A stretch of 64,000 bases of DNA from Treponema sp. (GTDB lineage Bacteria > Spirochaetota > Spirochaetia > Treponematales > Breznakiellaceae): NCBI GenBank assembly GCA_009777335.1, contig WRMC01000002.1, forward strand, positions 161,981 through 225,980, written 5' to 3'. Position numbers and translations under genes: made by a program. Shown here in pieces: positions 41,603-50,691 of this stretch. Positions within the stretch are counted from its first letter, which is position 1; each line of letters begins with the position of its first letter. Under the pieces are notes generated by a model. The model ran no database searches, was not told the origin of the DNA, and saw nothing but the letters and a program-made list of their open reading frames with translations.

Positions 41603-42715
41603 TTAAACATCTTGCCCTGTCTCTTCGGCGGCTTCGTCGCTCTTGACCGTCAAGGCGGCCCGGCGGGACCCCAGGAGGATGGAGATAGGCTCCAGCATGG
41701 GTATATTTTCACAGACGATCTTGATGATCACCATCATGGGCACCGCCAGGATGAGGCCCGCAAAGCCCCAGATCCAGCCCCAGACCAAGAGGGAAACGAT
41801 CACTACCAGGGGGGAAATTCCCAGCCGGTCCCCGGTGATCTTGGGGTCTATAAAGTTGCCTATGATCATGTTGGCCCCCAGCATGACCCCGGCGGTGGCT
41901 AAAACCGGCCAGGGATTGGGCCAGAACTGGATCAGGGAGAAGGCCGTGGCGGCCACCCCCACGGCGATGCTCCCTATATTGGGAATAAAATTGAACACAA
42001 ATTGAATGAGCCCCCATACTATGGCCAGTTCTACGCCGACTACCCAAAGACCCGCTCCGACCACTATGCCAGTGAAAACGGAGATGACGAACTTGATAAA
42101 GAGGTAGCGGGTTACCTGGGTCATCACATCGGCGCTGATTTTTTTAAGCTGATCCGCCCGGGTGCCCGGAAAGGCGCTGTCCAGTTTCTCCCGGAAATAG
42201 ACCGCCTCGTAGACGATGAAGACCATAAAGAGGGCAACCATGAAGGCATCGGTAAGGAAGCTTAAAAAGCCGTTGGAGAAGGAGAGGGTCATCATGCGGA
42301 CCCGGGTCCTCACGTCCACCTGGCCCCAAATATTGTCAAAGACCGACAGGTACTCGTCGTAGGGGAGCTCAAAGACCAGGGCCAGCCAGATGTAAATTTC
42401 GGTGATCCGGGCTTCGTAACGGGGGTAGAGGTTCAGCAGGGTTTGGCCCGAACTAAGGAGGAGGAGGCCCATGAAGACCAGTCCTCCAATGAGGATGATG
42501 ATTACCAGGATGACCGAGACCATCCGGGGTATCTTAAATTTTTCCAGGTATTTAACCACCGGGCTGGTGATCATGGCCAGTAAGAGGGCTACCGTAAAGG
42601 GCAGGAGCACCGAAGCGGTGATCCGCAATACCCCCGCCAGGAGTATGACGGTAATAGAGGCCAGGAGGAAAAAATTCGCCCTCCCGGAATTAAAATGCTG
42701 GAATCGATCTTTCAT
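41603..42715 (-). CDS. AI-2E family (TqsA/PerM-like) transporter
   Basis: A 370-residue inner-membrane protein. It has about eight predicted helices in the AI-2E layout: pairs near residues 10-45 and 55-80, a soluble loop, and the conserved FVFNFIPNIGSIAVG and GNFIDPKITGDRLGISPLVV motifs. TqsA exports autoinducer-2; other members move ions. The substrate cannot be told. Start ATG is taken at 42713-42715, where the protein begins MKDRFQHFNSG. The longer ATG at 42733 lies within the promoter. No Shine-Dalgarno is visible and TATAAT ends 9 nt before the ATG. Confidence 0.85.
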   Translation of the reverse strand: MKDRFQHFNSGRANFFLLASITVILLAGVLRITASVLLPFTVALLLAMITSPVVKYLEKFKIPRMVSVILVIIILIGGLVFMGLLLLSSGQTLLNLYPRYEARITEIYIWLALVFELPYDEYLSVFDNIWGQVDVRTRVRMMTLSFSNGFLSFLTDAFMVALFMVFIVYEAVYFREKLDSAFPGTRADQLKKISADVMTQVTRYLFIKFVISVFTGIVVGAGLWVVGVELAIVWGLIQFVFNFIPNIGSIAVGVAATAFSLIQFWPNPWPVLATAGVMLGANMIIGNFIDPKITGDRLGISPLVVIVSLLVWGWIWGFAGLILAVPMMVIIKIVCENIPMLEPISILLGSRRAALTVKSDEAAEETGQDV

Positions 42716-42724
42716 GGCTATACC

Positions 42725-42752
42725 ATTATACACAGCTTGGTGATTCTGTCAT
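42725..42752 (-). promoter_or_regulatory. Promoter of the AI-2E gene (near-leaderless)
   Basis: Minus strand ATGACA (42747-42752), 16-nt spacer, perfect TATAAT (42725-42730). The ATG is 9 nt after the -10, leaving at most about 3 nt of leader. Confidence 0.6.
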
Positions 42753-42843
42753 TAATAATCTTGAATAAAGCGGGATTCTCAATTAAGGTAAACTATTCTG
42801 TTAATCCCGGGGGCCCTGTATTCCGGATAATGCGATTGATAAT

Positions 42844-43530
42844 GTGATTATAGAAGTAAAAAACCTCTGGAAGGTTTACCCCATGGGAAACCTGGAAGTA
42901 CAGGCCCTAAAGGGCATAGACCTGAGCATCAGCGAGGGGGACTTTGTTTCCGTCGCTGGACCTTCCGGTTCTGGAAAAACCACCTTAATGAATATTATGG
43001 GCCTCATAGATAGCTTTGACCGGGGCAGCCTCATGGTAAGCGGGACGGAAATAAGCAACCAGAGCACCAGGGACCTGGCCCGGCTTAGGCAGGAATACAT
43101 AGGTTTTATCTTCCAATCCTTTAACCTTTTACCGGTCTTAAATGTTTTTGAGAATGTAGAACTGCCCCTTTTAATTGCCAAAAAGGGGGGCTCCAAAGCT
43201 GAACGCCGAAAAAGGGTGAATTACCTTTTGGAAGCCGTGGGGCTCATGGATCGTTGGAACCATACCCCGGCGGAGCTATCCGGGGGCCAGCAGCAGCGGG
43301 CAGCCATAGCCCGGGCCCTGGTCACGAGCCCCCGGATTGTTATTGCCGACGAGCCCACGGCTAACCTGGATTCGGAAAACGGAGAGAAAATATTGAGTTT
43401 AATGAAGGACATAAACCGGGAAGAAAAAACCACCTTCATTTTTTCTACCCACGATCCGGATATCTGGCAGATGGCGAATCATGTCATTTTTCTCCACGAC
43501 GGAGCTATACAGACCCAAGAGAGGCGTTGA
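42844..43530 (+). CDS. ABC transporter ATP-binding protein, LolD/MacB type
   Basis: A 228-residue ATPase. Walker A is GPSGSGKTTLMN near 38-50, the Q-loop QSFNLLPVLNVFENV, the signature ELSGGQQQRAAIARAL near 139-155, Walker B VIADEPTANLD, and switch His in IFSTHDP. This is the LolD-like set that drives FtsX-type permeases. The start is GTG at 42844, since IIEVKNLWKVYPMG begins there. It is the first of five tightly linked genes encoding two FtsX-type permeases, a LolA-like protein and an outer-membrane protein. It is divergent from the AI-2E gene. Confidence 0.9.
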   Translation: MIIEVKNLWKVYPMGNLEVQALKGIDLSISEGDFVSVAGPSGSGKTTLMNIMGLIDSFDRGSLMVSGTEISNQSTRDLARLRQEYIGFIFQSFNLLPVLNVFENVELPLLIAKKGGSKAERRKRVNYLLEAVGLMDRWNHTPAELSGGQQQRAAIARALVTSPRIVIADEPTANLDSENGEKILSLMKDINREEKTTFIFSTHDPDIWQMANHVIFLHDGAIQTQERR

Positions 43531-44966
43531 TGTTTTTTTTCCTCGCCCTCAGGAATATCATCCGCAATAAAAAGAATTCCCTGATCATCGCCCTTCTTAT
43601 AGGGGTCATCACCTTTCTCTTCTTCCTGGGGAACAGCATTATAGGAAAAGCTGACCGGAGCTTCCGAGATGCCTTTATTGACAGCCTCACCGGGGATGTG
43701 GTGCTGCAAAGAAGGGGGGAACTCACCATGAACCTCTTTGGAGCCAACATACCCATCATCGAAGATTTTTTCATCATCCCCGTGCTTCCGGCCTACGATA
43801 TAGCCATGGAGCTAGCTGCCGCCGAGAGCGGGGTTGCGGGGATAAGCAGCCAGGTATCGGGCCAGGCTCTGCTGGATCTCCAGGGGACCCGTGAGCCGGC
43901 CCTCCTGGGCGGTATAGATGCGGACAGTTACTTTCCCCTCTTTCCGGGGATCATCCTGGAAGAGGGCCGCCTTTTACGGAGCGGCGAAACCGGGGCCATG
44001 ATCACCGCCCAGAGGGCCCAGCGGGTAGAAGCTGCCAGCGGAAGGCGGCCGGCCATAGGGGACCCCCTTCTTTTTACCTCCCTGGGGGATGGGGGCTTTC
44101 GGATCCGGGAGGTTCCCCTGGTGGGGATCTTCAGCTACCAGAACCCGGGCCAGTTTATGAATGAGATCGTCCTTATCGATCCCCAAACCGTCAGGGCCCT
44201 AAACGAAATCCAGGTGGCTGGCACCGCCGAGGCACCCCCGGAGGCGACCTCCCTTTTCGACCTTAACCTGGATGATCTATTCAGCATGGATTCCTTTACC
44301 TGGTTCCAGGAAGAAGAGGAGTTTTCTACCGATCTATTGCAGAGCTTTCTTCTTGAAGAGCGGGAAGAGTTATCGGACCACCGGGGGGGTGACTGGCATT
44401 TTATTATCATCCGCCTGGAACCGGGGGTCTCCCCTTCGGCCTTTATCGCATCCATCAATCGCAAGATAGAGGATTATGGCCTGGTGGCCGTCGGCTGGCG
44501 GGTGGCGGCGGGGACCTCGGCCATACTGATGATCCTCATCCAGGCCCTCTTTAATGCGGGGGTCTTCCTCGTGAGCGTGGCGGGGGTCATTGCCATCATC
44601 AACATCCTTCTTATTTCGGTGTTTAGGCGGACCCGGGAGATAGGGACCTTAAGAGCCATAGGGGCCAGGGACTCCTATATCCGGTCTTTGATCATCACCG
44701 AAAACCTGCTTCTCTCTCTGGGGGCCGGTCTGCTTGGGGTCATAGGGGGGGCCTTCTTTATCCGCTGGCTCAACAGCCTGGGCCTCCACATCCCCAATGA
44801 GCTTGTGGCATCCCTCTTGGGGGGCTCTACCCTGCAGCTTGATTTTCTTCCCCCCGTGGGGGCCCTTTCTTTTGCGGCCGCCCTGGCCCTGGGCTTTTCG
44901 GCCTCCCTCTACCCGGTCGAAACTGCGGTGCGCATAGAGCCCATGGCGGCGGTAAGGAGGGGCTAG
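43530..44966 (+). CDS. FtsX-type (LolC/LolE-like) ABC permease, first copy
   Basis: A 478-residue inner-membrane protein. One helix (about residues 16-40) is followed by a large periplasmic MacB-like domain of about 300 residues, then three helices near the C-terminus (about 330-360, 385-410 and 445-470) with the typical FRRTREIGTLRAIGA motif near 370. It should form the lipoprotein-releasing complex with the second permease. ATG 43530 overlaps the ATPase stop (TGATG); a TTG at 43527 is a possible earlier start. Its periplasmic domain is large for LolC/E. Confidence 0.85.
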   Translation: MFFFLALRNIIRNKKNSLIIALLIGVITFLFFLGNSIIGKADRSFRDAFIDSLTGDVVLQRRGELTMNLFGANIPIIEDFFIIPVLPAYDIAMELAAAESGVAGISSQVSGQALLDLQGTREPALLGGIDADSYFPLFPGIILEEGRLLRSGETGAMITAQRAQRVEAASGRRPAIGDPLLFTSLGDGGFRIREVPLVGIFSYQNPGQFMNEIVLIDPQTVRALNEIQVAGTAEAPPEATSLFDLNLDDLFSMDSFTWFQEEEEFSTDLLQSFLLEEREELSDHRGGDWHFIIIRLEPGVSPSAFIASINRKIEDYGLVAVGWRVAAGTSAILMILIQALFNAGVFLVSVAGVIAIINILLISVFRRTREIGTLRAIGARDSYIRSLIITENLLLSLGAGLLGVIGGAFFIRWLNSLGLHIPNELVASLLGGSTLQLDFLPPVGALSFAAALALGFSASLYPVETAVRIEPMAAVRRG

Positions 44967-44967
44967 G

Positions 44968-46284
44968 ATGGAAAAACTAAAGGCCCTGGGCAAGCTGGGA
45001 CTTAAATACCTCTACCGTTACCGCCGGCGCTATGGGTTCTTGCTGGCGGCCCTAACCTTTGGCTTTATGGTGGTGACCTTTATCACCTCCGCCAAGGACG
45101 GGATGTACGATAACGTTTACTACACCGCCCAGAGCCACTACACCGGAGACCTGGTGGCGGTGGGATTTAATTCCCTTTCTTTCCATAGATTAATTGAAGA
45201 AGAAGAGATCAATACCATCCTGGAGGCCGCCGACAGGGCCCGCCTTAACCACCGGCAGACGGTTCTTCGAACCATTTATAGCGGGTCCGAGGGGGCCATC
45301 TATTACCTCGGCACGGCCCTGCAGGTACGGTATGTCCTGGGCTGCGACTGGGACTCCCCGGGGGAAAGCTACCTTTTTAGCAGAATGAACTTCATCGAGA
45401 GGGACGAGGCCTTCTTGGGCGATGAGGGCATCATACTCTCGGCGGCGGTGGCGGAGCAGATAGGGGTTCGCTTAGGGGATCGCCTTACCCTGGAGGTCCC
45501 CACCGATTGGGGCCAGAGGAATACGGGGCAGTTTATCGTCCAGGGCATAGTTCAGGATTCTTCAATTTTTGGCTTCTATAAGGTCTATATCTCCCGCCTG
45601 AGCCTTAACCGCCTTATGAACCACCCGGACAGCTCTGCCTCCATAGTGGGCTTCTTCTTTGATGATACCGGCTCGGCGGAACAAAAACGCCGGGCCCTCC
45701 ATGAAGCTCTGTCGGATCAGATCTCCACGGGCCCCCTGGTCTATAACCGGGAAGAGCTGGACCGGGAAACCTGGATACACTGGGAGGGCAACCGGATCCT
45801 CCTCTTTACTCTCCCGGTCTATCTTTCAGATGTGGCCAATCTTCTGGGGGCCATGAACCTTATCAGCTACTTCCTCTACGGTATGATGCTGGTCATTATC
45901 CTGATCAGTGCAGCGGTGACCTATAGGCTCATCCTCCATGAGCGGACCCGGGAACTGGGGGTCATGCGGGTCATAGGCTTCTATGGAGGGGATCTGCGCT
46001 TGATTCTTTGGATAGAAATCATTATCCTAGGAGCTATCGCACTGGCTGCGGGCTATCTTTTATCCTGGCTCCTGGGCCGGGCCCTCCTGCTGGTGTCCTT
46101 TTCCTGGTTTCCTAGCTTCGAAATTTTCCTTCGAAACGGGAGAATGACGGTTTTGTACCTTCCCAGGACCATGGTACTGAACGTGGTTCTGGTTTTCGCC
46201 GTGCTCTTTGTGGCGGCGCTTATTCCATCCCTCCGGGCCTCTAAAAAAGACCTGCCCGGTTTATTGTCAGGAGAACCAATATGA
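44968..46284 (+). CDS. FtsX-type (LolC/LolE-like) ABC permease, second copy
   Basis: A 438-residue partner of the preceding permease with the same layout. One helix lies at about 24-42, a periplasmic domain follows, and then three C-terminal helices. Family motifs include HERTRELGVMRVIGFYGGDL near 325. The last helix region ends LRASKKDLPGLLSGEPI, cytoplasmic. ATG at 44968 follows the first permease by 1 nt and the stop overlaps the next ATG (ATGA). Two unlike permeases imply a heterodimer as in LolCE. Confidence 0.85.
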   Translation: MEKLKALGKLGLKYLYRYRRRYGFLLAALTFGFMVVTFITSAKDGMYDNVYYTAQSHYTGDLVAVGFNSLSFHRLIEEEEINTILEAADRARLNHRQTVLRTIYSGSEGAIYYLGTALQVRYVLGCDWDSPGESYLFSRMNFIERDEAFLGDEGIILSAAVAEQIGVRLGDRLTLEVPTDWGQRNTGQFIVQGIVQDSSIFGFYKVYISRLSLNRLMNHPDSSASIVGFFFDDTGSAEQKRRALHEALSDQISTGPLVYNREELDRETWIHWEGNRILLFTLPVYLSDVANLLGAMNLISYFLYGMMLVIILISAAVTYRLILHERTRELGVMRVIGFYGGDLRLILWIEIIILGAIALAAGYLLSWLLGRALLLVSFSWFPSFEIFLRNGRMTVLYLPRTMVLNVVLVFAVLFVAALIPSLRASKKDLPGLLSGEPI

Positions 46285-47057
46285 AGCATATTTCTGCCAG
46301 GGCTTTTTTACTCGGAATCACCTTCTTTCTTACCCTGAGCAGCCTTTGGGCCCTCTCGGACCAGGAGCTTTTAGCCAGGGTCGATGCCCTGGTAAGTTAC
46401 TATGACACCGATTTTTCCGCCGAATACATCATCGTCCAGGACAGGCCCGGGCAGAGCCGCACCACCACCGTGGCGGGCATCTTCCGGCGGGACTCCAGCG
46501 ACACCTATGTGATCATCGTCATGGACCCGGTCATGAACCGGGGGCAGGGTTATTTAAAACAGGGGGATACCCTTTGGTTCTATGACCCCCAAAGCGGCAA
46601 CTTTAATTCCACCAGCAGTACCGCCCGGTTCCAGAACTCCAATGCCAGAAACTCGGACTTTACCCGTTCCACCCTGGCTCAGGATTACCGGGTGGTGGCG
46701 GGGGCCAATGAGACCCTGGGGCGCTTCAATACCCGGGTCCTTACCCTGGAGGCGGTGACCCCCGAGGTTACCTACCCCCGGATGAAGATCTGGATCTGCG
46801 AAGACGGCTTTCTCCGCCAGACCGAAGACTACAGCCTTTCGGGCCAGCTCCTTAGGACCACTGCGATCCCCGAGTACCAGAACATTAACGGCTACTATGT
46901 CCCCAGGGGCATCCTCATGGTAGATGAGCTTAGGGGAGCAGTAGTCGGGGGAGTCTTTGTACGGGAAAGGACTCAAATTACCATTAACCGCCCCTCCTTT
47001 ACCGGGGTGCCCGATTCTGTTTTTTCTAAGACATACCTCGAAACGGTTAGCCGGTGA
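46281..47057 (+). CDS. LolA-like outer-membrane lipoprotein-sorting protein
   Basis: A 258-residue exported protein with a signal peptide (residues 4-24, cut near SLWA). The mature part matches COG2834-like lipoprotein-sorting proteins: RDSSDTYVIIVMDPVMNRGQGYL, QGDTLWFYDPQSG, LAQDYRVV, and ARVDALVSYYDTDFSAEYII near the start. It probably takes a substrate from the LolCDE-type complex of the same operon to the outer membrane. ATG at 46281 overlaps the previous stop by 4 nt, and its own stop overlaps the next GTG. Confidence 0.82.
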   Translation: MKHISARAFLLGITFFLTLSSLWALSDQELLARVDALVSYYDTDFSAEYIIVQDRPGQSRTTTVAGIFRRDSSDTYVIIVMDPVMNRGQGYLKQGDTLWFYDPQSGNFNSTSSTARFQNSNARNSDFTRSTLAQDYRVVAGANETLGRFNTRVLTLEAVTPEVTYPRMKIWICEDGFLRQTEDYSLSGQLLRTTAIPEYQNINGYYVPRGILMVDELRGAVVGGVFVRERTQITINRPSFTGVPDSVFSKTYLETVSR

Positions 47058-48310
47058 AATGGATCCTGATCCTACTCGGCATCTTCTGCGTTGGGTTCTT
47101 GGGAGCCCAGGAAGAGCCCCTCTTGTGGGATCTGGATACCATCTTTGATGTGCCCTGGGAGGAACTGTCACCGGAACTCCAAACCGAAAATCCCGAAGAT
47201 ACCATGGACCTGGCCTCCTATTTACGAAGGCGGAGCGTCATCTTTGATGCCTCCTTTGGGTTCCTGGCGAGCCTTTCTCCGGGGCTCTCCGAGGCGCCCT
47301 GGTATGCCGAAGAATATGCTCCCGATGGAAACTTCTTTACCCTCTTTCCCAACGTCAGGATGCGGACCGATTTAAGCCTGGATGCACAGCTTTCGGATAC
47401 CTTTAGGGTCCGCAACGCCCTTTTTTTTCAGATCCCCAACTTTGGGATCCGGCTGCAGGAATTCTTTTTCGATTACACCCTCTACGACAGGGCCTTTCTC
47501 CGGGGGGGGCTCTTTACCTATTCCTGGGGTATATCGCCTAACTATGGTTTTACCAACCTTCTTTCCCGGGTGCCCGAAGGGGTAAGCGGGGACTCCTTCA
47601 TAGTCAGAGCTGACTTGCCCATGGGCATAGGGGGGCTCCAGCTTCTGGCCCTGACCCGCCATGACCTGACGGTAGGGCAGCCCATAAACTGGACCGATTT
47701 TGGCTACGGTATAAAATACAACCTGGCAACCCAGCGGGCGGATATAGATACCGGAGCCTATTACATGGACACCATGGCCGCCCGGGGGTTTTTCTCCGTC
47801 AAGACCACCATTAAAGATACGGAAGTGTATTACGAATGGCTCGTGGCGGCGGACCTCGAGCACCTGGATCAGGTTACGGGGGGCACAAACTTTGGTTTTT
47901 ACCATGATTATTTTCAGAACCGCCTCAGCGTAAACGGGGAGTTTTTTTTTAACGCCGAAACCAATTCTTTTTGGTACCGCCCCGAAACCAGTTTGCAAGA
48001 GGCAGAGACCACCCCCCTCATCGACGGCTTTAACATCGCTCTCAACCTCCTGTACCGCCTGGATGGAAGGTTAAGCCCCCGGGTCTTTGTTCAGACCCTC
48101 TATGCCCCCCAGCAGAAGTCCGCCCGGGTGGTCCCTGGGATCAGGCTCAGCCCCTGGCCCCATGCGGAGTTTTACTTTGCCATGCCCATGGCCCTGGGGG
48201 AAAGGGATGGCTACTACTACCACCATACCCCGGACCCCAGGAACCGGCCCCTAAGTTTTATCATGCTCTTTACGATGGACGGGAATTTTAGGATAGGCCA
48301 CTATTTCTAA
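47054..48310 (+). CDS. Outer-membrane beta-barrel-like protein of the Lol-type operon
   Basis: A 418-residue protein with a short signal peptide (residues 1-19, WILILLGIFCVGFLGAQ). The mature part is rich in alternating aromatic strands (IGHYF end, VFVQTLYAPQQK, LRGGLFTYSWGISPNYGF) and ends in Phe, as outer-membrane barrels do. It starts at GTG 47054 overlapping the preceding stop (GTGA), so it is translated with the LolA-like protein. It could be the outer-membrane receiver of the substrate. No family is recognised. Confidence 0.65.
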   Translation: MKWILILLGIFCVGFLGAQEEPLLWDLDTIFDVPWEELSPELQTENPEDTMDLASYLRRRSVIFDASFGFLASLSPGLSEAPWYAEEYAPDGNFFTLFPNVRMRTDLSLDAQLSDTFRVRNALFFQIPNFGIRLQEFFFDYTLYDRAFLRGGLFTYSWGISPNYGFTNLLSRVPEGVSGDSFIVRADLPMGIGGLQLLALTRHDLTVGQPINWTDFGYGIKYNLATQRADIDTGAYYMDTMAARGFFSVKTTIKDTEVYYEWLVAADLEHLDQVTGGTNFGFYHDYFQNRLSVNGEFFFNAETNSFWYRPETSLQEAETTPLIDGFNIALNLLYRLDGRLSPRVFVQTLYAPQQKSARVVPGIRLSPWPHAEFYFAMPMALGERDGYYYHHTPDPRNRPLSFIMLFTMDGNFRIGHYF

Positions 48311-49245
48311 CGGATGCTCAATTGACTTAACTTTTCAAAACCCTTCTCTGTCATATACCCTTCGATTCCGCTGATCACCTCTTCCATCAGGGCCGGCCGG
48401 GTAAAGGTGGCACTCCCCACCTGAACCGCCGCTGCTCCGGCCAGGAGATACTCTAGGGCATCGTTGGCAGAGGCAATACCCCCCATGCCTACCAGGGGGA
48501 CCGGCTTGCCGTCCCGGGTCTCAGCAGCCAGGGCTTCGTAAAGCTCCCAGAGCATTCGCAGGGCTATGGGCCGGATCGAAGGGCCCGAGAGGCCGGCGCT
48601 GATGTTGTTAAAGACCGGCCGCCGCCCATGAATGTCTATGGCAATAGCCTTGAAGGTGTTGACCAAAGAGAGGGCGTCGGCGCCGGCCTTAAGGCAGGCC
48701 AGGGCTACGGCGTTTATATCCGGAGCATTGGGGGAAAGCTTGACCATCAGGGGCTTATGGGGGGCGGCCTGGCGGACTTCCCGGGTTACCTCGGCGGCGG
48801 ACTGGGGCTCGAGCCCAAAGGCCATGCCCCCGGCCTTTACGTTGGGGCAGGAGATGTTTAACTCAATCAGGTCTACCTCTGCGGCATTAAGGCAGCGGGC
48901 ACCCCGGACATATTCCTCCACGCTGCCCCCCGAGAGGTTGGCGATGATCACCGGCCCCAGTCCGCGCATCCGGGGCAGTTCTTCCTGGATAAAGGCTTCT
49001 ATACCGGGGTTTTCCAGGCCTATGGAGTTCATCAGCCCCGAGGGGGTCTCATAGAGCCGCAGCCCCTGGTTGCCCTTGCGGGCTTCCATGGTGAGGCCCT
49101 TGGTACAGATGCCCCCCAGGGCCGAGATATCCAAAAGCCCCTGGTATTCCCGGCCGTAGCCGAAGGTTCCCGAGGCGGCAATGACGGGGTTGCGGAAATG
49201 GACCCCCCCTATGGTCAGGGAAAGATCCGGTGTCTTAGGGCTCAA
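48307..49245 (-). CDS. pyrD: Dihydroorotate dehydrogenase catalytic subunit (PyrDB type)
   Basis: FMN enzyme of pyrimidine synthesis that oxidises dihydroorotate. Motifs are NPVIAASGTFGYG near residues 20-32, the ELNISCPNVKAGGMAFG catalytic loop (Cys near 132), VKLSPNA and VGMGGIASANDALEYLLAGA. The start is taken as TTG at 49243-49245, which has AGGAG at 7 nt and gives 312 residues, the normal length. An ATG at 49284 would add a Pro/Ser-rich tail inside pyrK. The partner subunit pyrK is upstream (11-nt overlap), so this is the NAD-linked two-subunit form. Confidence 0.93.
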   Translation of the reverse strand: MSPKTPDLSLTIGGVHFRNPVIAASGTFGYGREYQGLLDISALGGICTKGLTMEARKGNQGLRLYETPSGLMNSIGLENPGIEAFIQEELPRMRGLGPVIIANLSGGSVEEYVRGARCLNAAEVDLIELNISCPNVKAGGMAFGLEPQSAAEVTREVRQAAPHKPLMVKLSPNAPDINAVALACLKAGADALSLVNTFKAIAIDIHGRRPVFNNISAGLSGPSIRPIALRMLWELYEALAAETRDGKPVPLVGMGGIASANDALEYLLAGAAAVQVGSATFTRPALMEEVISGIEGYMTEKGFEKLSQLSIR

Positions 49246-50008
49246 AGTATAGCTCCTGGGCCGGGAAGATGGGGCCATCGGCACAGCAGCGCCGGTTGCC
49301 CCCGGCGGTTTCTACCGTGCAGCCCAGGCAGGCCCCGACCCCGCAGGCCATCATACGCTCGGTGCTGACATAGCAGGGAATATTCTTTTCCATGCAGGCA
49401 AGTCCTATGGCCCTGAGCATGGGCTCGGGCCCGCAGGTAAACACGGCCCTATAAGGGGCGGGATCGAAAAAGCTGGGGATCCTGCCCTGCTGCCCCTGGG
49501 AGCCGTCGTCGGTGGCTATTATAAAGGAACGGGGCTTAATGGGGAGGTTAATATAGGCGGTCCGGGAACCCAGGAAAAAATCGTAGGGCCCCAGGGCAGA
49601 GCCTGGTTTTTCCAGCTCCAGGGCAAAGTAGAGGAGGGGAGCCGCCCCTATGCCTCCCGCTACAAGGGCTATGGGGCCCCCTTCCAGGTCCGCCGGGGCC
49701 CAGGCATTCCCCAGGGGGCCGATTAGATCTACCCCATCGGAGGGCCTTAGATCGCAGATCTCCCGGCTCCCCAGGCCCCTGGGGGCTACCAAAAAGCTAA
49801 GTTTCTTTTGGGCCCCATCCCAGCCGGCCACACTCAGGGGCCGCCCTAAAAAGGTTCCGCTTCGCCGGGGTTTGACCAGAAAGAACTGTCCGGGCTGGGG
49901 GGGGCTTCCTTCCCAGGAAATTTCCAGGGCGGCCGCTTCGGGGCCCAGGAAGGCGGAGCTAAGGCAGGTGCAGGGGAGGGCCTTTTTTTCACCGAGGGGG
50001 GGGCACAT
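49235..50008 (-). CDS. pyrK: Dihydroorotate dehydrogenase electron-transfer subunit
   Basis: A 257-residue FAD and [2Fe-2S] protein that passes electrons from PyrD to NAD. The N-terminal flavodoxin-reductase-like half has PGQFFLVKPRRSGTFLGRPLSV. The NAD-binding part has IALVAGGIGAAPLLYFALE. The C-terminal cluster cysteines are in MACGVGACLGCTVETAGG and RRCCADGP. Start ATG at 50008 is just after the hemerythrin stop. Its 3' end overlaps pyrD by 11 nt. Confidence 0.92.
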   Translation of the reverse strand: MCPPLGEKKALPCTCLSSAFLGPEAAALEISWEGSPPQPGQFFLVKPRRSGTFLGRPLSVAGWDGAQKKLSFLVAPRGLGSREICDLRPSDGVDLIGPLGNAWAPADLEGGPIALVAGGIGAAPLLYFALELEKPGSALGPYDFFLGSRTAYINLPIKPRSFIIATDDGSQGQQGRIPSFFDPAPYRAVFTCGPEPMLRAIGLACMEKNIPCYVSTERMMACGVGACLGCTVETAGGNRRCCADGPIFPAQELYFEP

Positions 50009-50017
50009 GGAAGGGGC

Positions 50018-50506
50018 CTAGCGGAGCTGCATCCGGTCGGTATGCTCGTCCCTTTTCACCCTGAGGGTCAGTTTTTGAAGTTCCCCGGATCTGGATAGAT
50101 CCAGGAGGTACTGACCCATTTTTTTGTCGCAGACCGCAATGTGGTGGAGCACCCAGTCCCTGAGGAAGTACACAAAGGTAAGGGGGGTCCTTAATTTCCC
50201 GGCACTGAACTCTTCTACCCTGGTATACACCTCCCGGACAAAATCCACGTGCTGGGCCTTGTGCTCCGCATACTCGGGGTAGTTGACCCTCTCCATGAGT
50301 TTTTCTTCGGTGCTGAAATGGTAGCCCACATAGTCTACGGCCTCACGAATGATTTCGACAAAGACCTTCCGGGATTGTTCACGATCTGCCAGGCAGTTAG
50401 CAAAGAGTCTGTTGGTCAGTCTAATTAATTCTTTATGCTGTTCATCTACCAGTCTGATTCCTACGGAATAGGAATTTTGCCATTGGACTACGACTCTCTC
50501 GGCCAT
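50018..50506 (-). CDS. Bacteriohemerythrin
   Basis: A 162-residue protein of the hemerythrin four-helix fold. Iron-ligand motifs are SVGIRLVDEQHKELIRLTNR (His23), VDYVGYHFSTEEKLM near 73-87, YAEHKAQHVDFV and VLHHIAVCDKK near 115-128. It binds oxygen at a di-iron site and may act in oxygen sensing or storage. Start ATG at 50506 has AGAGG. It lies 9 nt before pyrK and is divergent from rpsP. Confidence 0.88.
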   Translation of the reverse strand: MAERVVVQWQNSYSVGIRLVDEQHKELIRLTNRLFANCLADREQSRKVFVEIIREAVDYVGYHFSTEEKLMERVNYPEYAEHKAQHVDFVREVYTRVEEFSAGKLRTPLTFVYFLRDWVLHHIAVCDKKMGQYLLDLSRSGELQKLTLRVKRDEHTDRMQLR

Positions 50507-50601
50507 ACAGGTACCTCTTCTTCGAATGACTCAAATGTAAAGCATCCAATGCACACACTATACCCTTTTCTTCCATTTTATTAAAGGGGATGAGGGGGGA
50601 G

Positions 50602-50630
50602 TTGACCAAGGAAAGAGAAAAGTCTATGAT
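50602..50630 (+). promoter_or_regulatory. Promoter of the rpsP operon
   Basis: TTGACC (50602-50607), 17-nt spacer, TATGAT (50625-50630). The leader of about 55 nt holds a CCGGC-GCCGG hairpin (50642-50656) followed by a short T run, which could fold as an attenuator. The rpsP Shine-Dalgarno is AGGAGG. Confidence 0.72.
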
Positions 50631-50691
50631 AAACTTCCGTTCCGGCCCAGAGCCGGGGCAGTGTTTTTGCAAATAGGCAGGAGGAAGGCCA

